From an uncultured Actinomycetes bacterium (lineage in GTDB: Bacteria; Actinomycetota; Thermoleophilia; Solirubrobacterales; 70-9): 8,744 nucleotides of DNA. The notes under the pieces were generated by a model that saw nothing but the letters and a program-made list of their open reading frames with translations, made no database searches and had not been told where the DNA came from. The stretch spans positions 1 through 8,744 of the forward strand of contig CAMLHB010000090.1 in assembly GCA_946479725.1 (NCBI GenBank), given 5' to 3'. A program made the position numbers and the translations under genes. Below, one piece after another: positions 1-5,341 of this stretch. Every line of letters begins with the position of its first letter. Position 1 is the first letter of the stretch.

Positions 1-1737
1 GAACTGGCGTCTCAGCGCGCTGGTCCGCGCGTTGATGTGGCTGTCCGCCGAGGCGAACTTGCCCGCGATCGCCTGCTCGGATGCCTGAAGGTAACCGAAA
101 TGAGTAACGCTGAGGCCCGCAAGCGACTCGATGAAATGGTCGCGACGCGGGAAGTACCCGACAACTCCGAGCCCGGAATCATCTCCGAATGGGGGTCGAG
201 CGAGTTCACCGAGCGCGACCATTTGCGAGAGCTAGGCGTCGACGTTGATGCGAAGGTAAACGCCGAGCTATACGACCTCTCTTGCCCTATTCACGAGTTC
301 GCTTCGAAGTACCTGAACGAGCGGGCGCCAGCCAAGGAGGCCTCGGAGATCGTCACGACGCTGGAGCAGCTATGGGAAGCCATACGAGACGCCGAAAGGC
401 AGGGCGAGGCTGATGAGCATCAGCTGACGTCGGCCGTCGGTCGCGCCGCCGAGTGCGCCGATGCCCTGGCCCGCAGCGAGATCGAGGACTGCGCGCATCC
501 TGGGCTCGCGCTCGCCCAAAAGATTCTTCTTGCCGCCGCCGAGCACGAGAGTCCAAGGTACGACCCGGACCGCGACGAGCAGTTCGACAAGCATCCCTCC
601 TGGGGCTCACCCGCACCCCGGGTCGAGGCCGCGCAGGGCTTGGTTTACCTGGCGGCAAAGCCAGGCTGCCCGGAACGAGACAAAGTCCTGGCGACGATCG
701 AGACGCTGAGCCAGGATGCGGCGCCCGAAGTGCGATACCAGGTCGCGCGGCGATTGGGACGACTCGCCCGTGCCGACCATGGGATGGCCGATCAGATCGT
801 CGAGCGAATCGCATCTACCGACCCCTCGCGGGCGGTAAAGAGCGTGATGCTCGCCGCGTTGCCAGCCCTGACTGCAGATGACATAGACAAGCGGAGGGAA
901 GTCGCCGAAGCGCTCTTCGCCTCCAACTCCGCGGGCGCCGGCTCGGAGGACCTGCGGGATCGCGCCCTCAGACTGCTCAACGACCTCTACGTCGGCCGCG
1001 GCGACGAGAAGGCGGGCGAGTTTTTGCGTGGCGCACTCCTTGAGGCGGTGACTGGGGACCACAGGCTCGTGCATACGGCGATTGTGCGGCAGCGGGAGAC
1101 GATGAGTTGGGGGGCCGACGCCGGCGAGGAGGCTGCGATTCGCGCCCGTGCGATCGGGCTTGTCGAAGTGGTCCTCAATCGCGCCCTCGAGAAATACACG
1201 GAAATCGACCGGAGCCTTCGCAAGCGGGGCGAGCGTCCCGCCGAAGACGACCCCGAGTTCCAACGAGGCCGCGCAGCGGCGCAGACGGTCGACACGGTCT
1301 CCACCGAGGTCTACTTCGCCTCGGGTTCCTACGTCCGTCAGGGCGAGGAGGAATCTCGACTCAGCCCCGAGCGCCGTCGCCGCTTCTACAGCGAGACGGG
1401 AGCCTTGCTCGATTCACTGACCGAGGTGATGGTCCCTTCCGCGACCCATCACCTGCTGGAGACGCTGGAGGCATGTGTCGAGTTCGACCCGAGGGGCGTC
1501 TTCGTGCGGATCGCGAGAGCCATCTCAAGCGGGCGGATGGGCGGCTACCAGACCGATCCTATGGCCGAGAAACTCTTCGTCAGTCTGGTCGAGCGCTACC
1601 TGGCCGAATACCGAACGCTCTTGCAGGGGGACGCTGAACTGCGCCGGCTGCTTGTCGAGATGCTTGACATCTTCGTAGAAGCGGGCTGGCCGCGAGCGCG
1701 CCAGCTCACCTACGGATTGCACGAGATGTTCCGGTGA
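1..1737 (+). CDS. C-terminal part of a large helical-repeat (HEAT-like) protein, 5' end outside window
   Basis: The frame is open from base 1 and no ribosome binding site precedes the first internal start (GTG at 37), so the gene most likely begins upstream and this is its C-terminal ~578 residues. The sequence is charged and almost wholly helical. Around the 600-860 region it shows HEAT-like units: a stretch beginning PRVEAAQGLVYLA, then APEVRYQVARRLGRLA, then a unit containing SRAVKSVMLAALPAL. No ATPase or nuclease motif, signal peptide or membrane segment is visible in this part. Such C-terminal repeat arrays are found on large STAND-type or other defence ATPases, where they sense a partner, but the catalytic part is not visible here, so this is inference. 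The stop overlaps the next gene's start (GTGA), so the two are translationally coupled. The function is not recognised. Confidence 0.75.
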   Translation, partial: ELASQRAGPRVDVAVRRGELARDRLLGCLKVTEMSNAEARKRLDEMVATREVPDNSEPGIISEWGSSEFTERDHLRELGVDVDAKVNAELYDLSCPIHEFASKYLNERAPAKEASEIVTTLEQLWEAIRDAERQGEADEHQLTSAVGRAAECADALARSEIEDCAHPGLALAQKILLAAAEHESPRYDPDRDEQFDKHPSWGSPAPRVEAAQGLVYLAAKPGCPERDKVLATIETLSQDAAPEVRYQVARRLGRLARADHGMADQIVERIASTDPSRAVKSVMLAALPALTADDIDKRREVAEALFASNSAGAGSEDLRDRALRLLNDLYVGRGDEKAGEFLRGALLEAVTGDHRLVHTAIVRQRETMSWGADAGEEAAIRARAIGLVEVVLNRALEKYTEIDRSLRKRGERPAEDDPEFQRGRAAAQTVDTVSTEVYFASGSYVRQGEEESRLSPERRRRFYSETGALLDSLTEVMVPSATHHLLETLEACVEFDPRGVFVRIARAISSGRMGGYQTDPMAEKLFVSLVERYLAEYRTLLQGDAELRRLLVEMLDIFVEAGWPRARQLTYGLHEMFR

Positions 1738-2372
1738 GTGCCGAGACCGGTAAGGGCCGATCTCTGCCTCCAAAGACGACGGCCGCTCCGAAGGCGATCG
1801 GTCTCGAGGAGACTCGGTTATGGCTGGCGGCCCTCTATGGGGCGACGATGATCGCGGTCCAGCGTCTTGAGTTTTCGGTCTCCTTTCTCTACCTAGTCGG
1901 AAACTACGACCCATCGACGGGCTCGGGCAGCACCGAAAGGCAGCTACGCAAAGGCCTGGCCGGGCTCTGGGAGTCGCTCAACAAGGGCACCGCACCGATG
2001 AAGCTGAACGACGCGAAGAAGGGGGTCGGCGATCACCTCGATGAGCAGACCAGGGCGGCGCTGGGCAAGTTCCTTGAGGGTCCGCGAAACCGCCTCGCGC
2101 ATCAGTTTCTAATCCAGGCCGTGCCCGCGCTCGGCGAAGGGGGCGTGGTGGCTATGGCCCCGCACGTGATCGAGCTGATCAAGTTCACTCAAGCGGCTGG
2201 CCGCCTTGCCGACAAGGTCTGGACGAGGGGGATGGAGCTGGTAGAGGAGCTACCCGAGGTCGAACCGCCGCCAGCATGGGTGCAGGAGCGGATCTTGAAG
2301 CTCGCCGAAGCGGTGGTTTTGGGTGACCTGGGTCCCGAGGCGTTCACCGATTCCGAGTCACGGCGCTCGTAG
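1734..2372 (+). CDS. helical protein with HEPN-like RNxxxH motif, coupled to the repeat protein
   Basis: This 212-residue protein starts at GTG 1734, inside the stop codon of the upstream gene (4-bp overlap GTGA), which fixes the start and indicates translational coupling. After a low-complexity Pro/Ala/Lys-rich N-terminus (~1-20) it is predicted helical. A hydrophobic helix lies at ~28-57, charged helices at ~65-115, and residues 114-126 carry LEGPRNRLAHQFL. R118 and H123 fit the R-x4-H signature of HEPN ribonucleases and HEPN-like accessory proteins (established motif), with the usual polar residue (N119) after the arginine. A further helix runs over ~143-173 and another over ~180-198. There is no signal peptide. 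A HEPN protein paired with a large repeat protein next to an integrase fits toxin or antiviral effector roles, but the RNxxxH match is short and could also be a non-catalytic helical-bundle protein. Confidence 0.7.
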   Translation: MSAETGKGRSLPPKTTAAPKAIGLEETRLWLAALYGATMIAVQRLEFSVSFLYLVGNYDPSTGSGSTERQLRKGLAGLWESLNKGTAPMKLNDAKKGVGDHLDEQTRAALGKFLEGPRNRLAHQFLIQAVPALGEGGVVAMAPHVIELIKFTQAAGRLADKVWTRGMELVEELPEVEPPPAWVQERILKLAEAVVLGDLGPEAFTDSESRRS

Positions 2373-2403
2373 GTCCGAGAGGCGGAATATCCCTTTTGCG
2401 CGG

Positions 2404-3018
2404 CTAGGTGAAGATGCTCGTCAACTTGGCCACATCATCCGGCCGAGGCTTCGAGTGCAGGTAGCGCTCCGTCGTGGTCAGCTTCGAGTGGTCCATCATG
2501 TCCTTGACCGCGACCAGGTCGAATTGCTGAATGGCCAGGCTGCCGAAGGTATGGCGCAGATCGTGGAAGCGGCGCACTCGGACTCCCGCCTGTTCTTGGG
2601 CACGGATGAAGCGGCTGCGGACCGCGGAGCGATCGAGTGGGGCGCCGTCCGGTCGGCAGAAGACAAAGTCGGTGTGGCTCGTGAACCTCGGCCGCTCCCG
2701 CAGTCCTTGCAGTTCCGTCGCGGCCTGGTCGGCGAGAGGAACGGTGCGGGGGCGCCCTGACTTGGTGCTCGACTCCTCGCCGGCGGACATCGCGCAGGAG
2801 ACGGTCAGGGCTCCGGCATGGAAATCGACATCTGACGAGCGGAGGGCGAGGAGCTCACCCAGCCGCAACCCGGTACAGGCGGCGACGATGAGGAGCGCGG
2901 CGTCCTGCTCGTTGATGCGCTGCCACTCGACGTTCGTCTCCTGGGAGTAGCCGTGGGCGGGGCGAGTGCGGTGAAGGCTTGAGCTGGCAGCCTTGGCGAT
3001 CGCCCTCAGTTCCTCGTG
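2404..3018 (-). pseudogene. tyrosine recombinase/integrase, catalytic domain only (N-terminally truncated)
   Basis: The frame from a stop at 3019-3021 down to TAG at 2404 encodes a tyrosine-recombinase catalytic core. Counted from the first possible start (TTG at 2868) the catalytic residues are R2 in the TGLRLGELLAL motif, K36 in TKSGRPRTVPL, H102 and R105 in HDLRHTFGS, H127 in MMDHSKLTTTERY, and nucleophile Y136. Because catalytic R2 would sit at the very N-terminus, TTG 2868 cannot be the true start. The frame upstream (2869-3018) still reads as integrase (HEELRAIAKAA, EWQRINEQDAALLIVAACTG) but has no ATG/GTG/TTG before the in-frame TAA. The arm-binding and SAM-like core-binding domains (~150-200 residues in phage-type integrases) are not found in any minus frame over 3019-3207. 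The gene is therefore a 5'-truncated remnant, although its active site is intact. It converges on the HEPN-like gene with a 31-bp gap. Confidence 0.8.
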
Positions 3019-3207
3019 TTAGCGAAAGCGTCGTGGGACTGATCGCGACCGGCAGTAGCAGCGCTGCTCTTCGCGTGAATGTTCCCGAATTTGGAAGAGC
3101 GGTTCTAACGCTTAATTCAAGGCATGTGCTGTTCGACCTGAGCAGCCCGAGGCGTGATCCGGCGGGCCGTCGAGCCGGCCAGGGACAGGTCAAGCCAGCG
3201 CCGAGTT
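3019..3207. other. gap between integrase remnant and regulator A; no gene seen
   Basis: No reading frame here has a convincing start, ribosome binding site or recognisable product on either strand. It is where the missing 5' part of the integrase should lie, but no minus frame reads like an integrase N-terminal domain. A relatively A/T-rich patch lies at ~3080-3120. I found no tRNA end or attachment repeat. Confidence 0.4.
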
Positions 3208-3810
3208 CTATTTCTTCAGCGAACCGCGCGGCACCTTGAAATAGGCGAGGGCAGAGCAAACAGGAGCGCCGGTCCCGCCGGTCTCCGCCATTCGCTCAGT
3301 GCTCCGCGCCTCAACCTTGTTCATCTCCAAACGACAACGTTCGTACGCCTCCATCCCTTCTTGGATGCCGAGCGCATCGAGCATCATTGGGGTCCGGGTA
3401 ATGTGAAAATCCTTGTCGGAAGCGACGATGCCCGCTTTCCGGGACGCGACAAAGTCGTCAAGGATCCGCTGCATGAATTCGCACACGAGATCTCCGGCGA
3501 CGAGAGGATCAAGTTCTTCCCACTCATCGGTGTTGATCAAGTGCAACTCAGTTGCGCGGTAGAAGTGCTCGACGGCTCCCCTGACCTGCCGAGTGCTCAC
3601 AAGTTCGGCACATTCAAGCTCCTCGAGTCGACGCACGTGGTAGCAGACATCAGACAACTCCGCTCGAAGCGCGCGGGCAAGCTGGTTCGGACTCTGGACT
3701 CCCCGCTCGACGAGGAGACGCAGTGCTCGCGCCCTCAGCGGATGTGACATCGCTTTGAGGCGATTTCGAGTGGTCTTCTCCCGCTTCGCCTCCTGCGCCG
3801 ACGCTGACAT
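3208..3810 (-). CDS. ArsR-like winged-helix transcriptional regulator (regulator A)
   Basis: This is a 200-residue cytoplasmic DNA-binding protein. The ATG at 3810 is preceded by AAAGGAG with a 7-nt spacer, which supports the start. The N-terminal ~95 residues form an ArsR/HTH_20-type winged helix: HPLRARALRLL (helix 1), SPNQLARAL (helix 2), LSDVCYHVRRLEEL (recognition helix) and the wing ELVSTRQVRGAVEHFYRAT. The C-terminal ~100 residues are helical and end in a short beta-like segment. This matches the ~200-residue size of paralogues B and C in this window and of the family common in Thermoleophilia; no ligand is known to me. The wing is almost identical to that of regulator C (VSTRQ versus VDTRQ), which suggests the same DNA target. 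Upstream, divergently, lie the CTAGAA-N4-TTCTAG palindrome and a 19-codon gene, so autoregulation together with control of the peptide is a likely arrangement. Confidence 0.88.
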   Translation of the reverse strand: MSASAQEAKREKTTRNRLKAMSHPLRARALRLLVERGVQSPNQLARALRAELSDVCYHVRRLEELECAELVSTRQVRGAVEHFYRATELHLINTDEWEELDPLVAGDLVCEFMQRILDDFVASRKAGIVASDKDFHITRTPMMLDALGIQEGMEAYERCRLEMNKVEARSTERMAETGGTGAPVCSALAYFKVPRGSLKK

Positions 3811-3910
3811 CCGCTGCTCCTTTCAAGGCTCTTAAAGCAGTCGAGTCTACCTGCGTACCCAGCGGGTTTTTAACGAACTTCCGTGTTCATTGTTGGAGCG
3901 TTTTCCATTG

Positions 3911-3926
3911 CTAGAACTCTTTCTAG
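3911..3926. promoter_or_regulatory. palindromic operator candidate (site A), CTAGAA-N4-TTCTAG
   Basis: CTAGAACTCTTTCTAG is a perfect 6-bp inverted repeat with a 4-bp spacer. It lies 100 bp before the start of regulator A and 48 bp before the divergent 19-codon frame. The same 16-mer, reverse-complemented and with the same spacer bases, occurs at 6707-6722 in the corresponding place of module C. Two half-sites spaced about one helical turn centre to centre suit a dimeric winged-helix repressor. That regulator A or C binds it is inference. Confidence 0.7.
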
Positions 3927-3960
3927 TAAACCTTTTCCTATCTGCGAAACGAAGGCAGAA

Positions 3961-3969
3961 GGGGGGTGA
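3961..3969 (+). promoter_or_regulatory. ribosome binding site of peptide A
   Basis: GGGGGGTGA ends 5 nt before ATG 3975. It matches the anti-Shine-Dalgarno complement (AGGAGGTGA) at 7 of 9 positions. The same GGTGA-N5-start geometry is found before peptide C. Confidence 0.6.
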
Positions 3970-3974
3970 CAGAT

Positions 3975-4034
3975 ATGCGGATCGAGACCAACGGACGTGA
4001 TATGCCGCTGCAGGAGATTGGCAAGGGCGCCTAA
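3975..4034 (+). CDS. 19-residue peptide (peptide A) downstream of operator A
   Basis: ATG to TAA encodes MRIETNGRDMPLQEIGKGA. The frame is too short for routine gene calling. Three things support it. It has a strong Shine-Dalgarno at correct spacing. It sits 48 bp after a perfect palindrome shared with module C. Its product aligns without gaps with the 19-residue peptide at 6772-6831: M1, I3, R8, P11, I15, K17 and A19 are identical, and E/Q4 and L/V12 are similar. It has no hydrophobic segment, so no signal peptide or membrane toxin is indicated. It could be an intracellular signalling or effector peptide of the divergent regulator, or a leader peptide controlling downstream transcription through the hairpins that follow. 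The reading LQEIGKGA*RTVY looks by chance like a kinase glycine loop, but nothing else supports a kinase. Function unknown. Confidence 0.55.
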   Translation: MRIETNGRDMPLQEIGKGA

Positions 4035-4035
4035 C

Positions 4036-4098
4036 GGACGGTCTACGCTGGGGGACGGGGCCGTCCGGATTGGGTCTGCGCGGCGGCCTTCGTCCCCC
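4036..4098 (+). other. leader region with alternative hairpins
   Basis: CCGTCC at 4061-4066 can pair with GGACGG at either 4036-4041 or 4053-4058. GGGGGACG at 4050-4057 can pair instead with CGTCCCCC at 4091-4098. These pairings exclude one another. The stretch directly follows the stop of peptide A and precedes a further terminator-like hairpin, so it may be a regulatory leader. High GC alone also yields such pairings, so this is tentative. Confidence 0.35.
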
Positions 4099-4153
4099 AT
4101 TCCGCCACGGAGGAGGTGGCCGGAGCGCTGGAAAACCCCCGAACGATGCAGCG

Positions 4154-4159
4154 TTGACA
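4154..4159 (+). promoter_or_regulatory. possible -35 element for regulator B
   Basis: TTGACA is a perfect -35 hexamer 65 bp before the regulator B start. No good -10 hexamer is seen 16-18 bp downstream (the region reads GATTCGGAAAGG), so the call is weak. If real, it gives B its own transcript beginning just upstream of the hairpin at 4184-4218. Confidence 0.25.
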
Positions 4160-4183
4160 AGCGAGCGGCGGATTCGGAAAGGT

Positions 4184-4218
4184 CCCCCCGCGACTGGGTT
4201 CCTACAACTTGCGGGGGG
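4184..4218 (+). terminator. GC-rich hairpin: terminator of peptide A unit and/or cover of the regulator B ribosome binding site
   Basis: CCCCCCGC (4184-4191) pairs perfectly with GCGGGGGG (4211-4218) across a 19-nt loop, followed by TTT. It resembles the CCCCCCGCCTC/GAGGCGGGGGG hairpin at 6894-6920 after peptide C. The 3' arm also supplies the only purine-rich ribosome binding site for ATG 4225 (6-nt spacing). The folded hairpin would therefore hide the translation start of regulator B. Whether it ends transcription, gates translation or both cannot be decided from sequence. Confidence 0.5.
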
Positions 4219-4224
4219 TTTCCG

Positions 4225-4821
4225 ATGGCCAAGAAGGATGAAACGGGAGATTTTGACCAGAAGATAGTGCGGGCACTTGGTCATCCCTTGCGAGTGAAGA
4301 TCCTGAGGGAGCTGGAGGCAGGCCCGAGCAGCCCAACGCGACTCGCCGATCGCATCGAAGAGGGGCTCTCGAACGTCTCCTACCACATGAAGGTCCTCCT
4401 CGGTTTGGACTGCATAGAACTCAGTCAAGAGATTCCAAGGCGCGGTGCCGTTGAGCACATCTACCGCCTGAGTTCGCAGGGGGTTAAAGGAGCCCGAACG
4501 TGGAAAGAGGTCCCAGGCTCACTTCGGTCCCACTATGCCGGCACTGCTCTCGCCGACTTCACGGCCCGGGCTGTCGAAGCGTTAGACGACGGAACCGTTG
4601 AGGACCGTAAGGGATCAGGCATCACCTGGCTCCCTCTGTACGTTGACGAGGACGGCTGGAAAGAAGTGCGACGGGAGCTGAGCAAAGTCGAAATCAGATT
4701 TCGGGCGATCGCCGACAAGAGCGCAGGACGCATGGAGAACTCAAAAGCTGGAATTCCAATAGTCGTCGCCGTTGCTGCCTTTGAGACTCCGGGTGAGGAC
4801 AACACGGATCATCCATCGTGA
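4225..4821 (+). CDS. ArsR-like winged-helix transcriptional regulator (regulator B)
   Basis: This is a 198-residue regulator of the same family as A and C. ATG 4225 is chosen although the frame is open further upstream to 3997: the upstream part reads as nonsense, the protein then has the family length, and a G-run lies 6 nt before it. The winged helix covers ~10-85: LGHPLRVKILREL, SSPTRLADRI, recognition helix LSNVSYHMKVL, and the wing IPRRGAVEHIYRL. The helical C-terminal domain (~90-190) contains PLYVDEDGWKEV and ends with VVAVAAFETP, aligning with regulator C (PLLADEEGWRKL and VTAFAALFE). The recognition helix and wing differ from A and C (IPRR in place of TRQV), so it probably reads another site; none is obvious here. 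A sigma region-4 protein follows after 21 bp and is probably co-transcribed. Confidence 0.87.
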   Translation: MAKKDETGDFDQKIVRALGHPLRVKILRELEAGPSSPTRLADRIEEGLSNVSYHMKVLLGLDCIELSQEIPRRGAVEHIYRLSSQGVKGARTWKEVPGSLRSHYAGTALADFTARAVEALDDGTVEDRKGSGITWLPLYVDEDGWKEVRRELSKVEIRFRAIADKSAGRMENSKAGIPIVVAVAAFETPGEDNTDHPS

Positions 4822-4842
4822 GCCAATTCGAGGGTCTTCCCG

Positions 4843-5169
4843 ATGGTCGCTGAACAAGAGTCATCGATGGAATGGCGGTTGCCGACCGTGACCCTCGATG
4901 GCTTCGGCGAGGGTGAGCTTGTGGATCTGGATGACCGCACTGCGCACATCCTTCGCATGCGGTCGGGAATGCTGGACGGTCAGCGCCACACGTTGCGCGA
5001 AGTTGGGGACGAGGTCGGCCTTGGGATGGAGAGAGTCAGGCAGCTTGAAAATCAGGGCTTGACGGTAATTCGGCGTGCCCGCGAAGCTCAGCGTCATCTT
5101 CGCCAAGAGCCGTCAGAGGTCCGATACCGATGGAGGGTTCCGAGGAAGCCGAGGAAGAAGCGGCGGTGA
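4843..5169 (+). CDS. sigma-70 region 4-only protein
   Basis: This 108-residue protein has residues ~30-80 resembling region 4 of primary-type sigma-70 factors: RTAHILRMRSGML, then the HTH TLREVGDEVGLGMERVRQLENQGL, then a helix VIRRARE. The pattern LxEVGxxxGxxxERxRQxE is the sigma-4.2 hallmark that contacts the -35 element. Regions 1-3 are absent, so it cannot melt promoters as a complete sigma factor. It may be a stand-alone DNA-binding or RNA-polymerase-modulating protein. The last 16 residues are strongly basic (RWRVPRKPRKKRR). The start at ATG 4843 has GAGGG 8 nt upstream; ATG 4867 is an alternative. The gap of 21 bp after regulator B suggests one operon, so the pair may act on the same promoters. 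The partner and targets are unknown. Confidence 0.75.
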   Translation: MVAEQESSMEWRLPTVTLDGFGEGELVDLDDRTAHILRMRSGMLDGQRHTLREVGDEVGLGMERVRQLENQGLTVIRRAREAQRHLRQEPSEVRYRWRVPRKPRKKRR

Positions 5170-5341
5170 GCGCGTCACCAAAGTTCGGAATCTCGGGGGC
5201 GAATCGCCTCAAGGAGGCAATCCTGTCCCCCCATTCTCGCGCGAGCAGAGCTCGAATCCGGTGGCCCTGCCCCGGGGCGGGCCGCTACCCCTCACAAAAT
5301 CCTGGCACGGAATAGGGCATGGACCGAAGGATGACGCCCCC
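5170..5341. other. intergenic gap between convergent genes, GC-rich inverted repeat
   Basis: No gene is seen. GGCCCTGCCCCGGGGCGGGCC at 5263-5283 is an almost perfect inverted repeat with one bulged T. It may terminate one or both of the convergent transcripts, but it has almost no loop and no T-run. A small GCCTC-AAG-GAGGC repeat lies at about 5206-5218. The GCTCGAATCC near 5250 resembles a tRNA T-loop, but no tRNA fold can be built around it. Confidence 0.35.

Noticed and set aside
3091..3117. GGTTCTAACGCTTAATTC as a further operator copy
   Set aside because: Lacks CTAG half-sites and the palindrome; similarity to the operators is limited to TTCTA.
2855..3259. 134-codon minus frame upstream of the integrase
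   Set aside because: Its first-half protein is Arg/Leu-rich without family features, and its end overlaps the integrase in another frame.
3154..3747. 197-codon + strand frame over regulator A
   Set aside because: Antisense shadow of a well-supported winged-helix gene; no ribosome binding site or family resemblance.
3975..4156. Kinase-like reading LQEIGKGA*RTVYAG across the stop of peptide A
   Set aside because: Resembles a glycine loop only over a dozen residues; what follows has no kinase motifs, and the stop aligns with that of peptide C.
5206..5290. tRNA-like GCTCGAATCC and GC hairpins
   Set aside because: No T-stem or acceptor pairing can be formed, and no anticodon arm is present.
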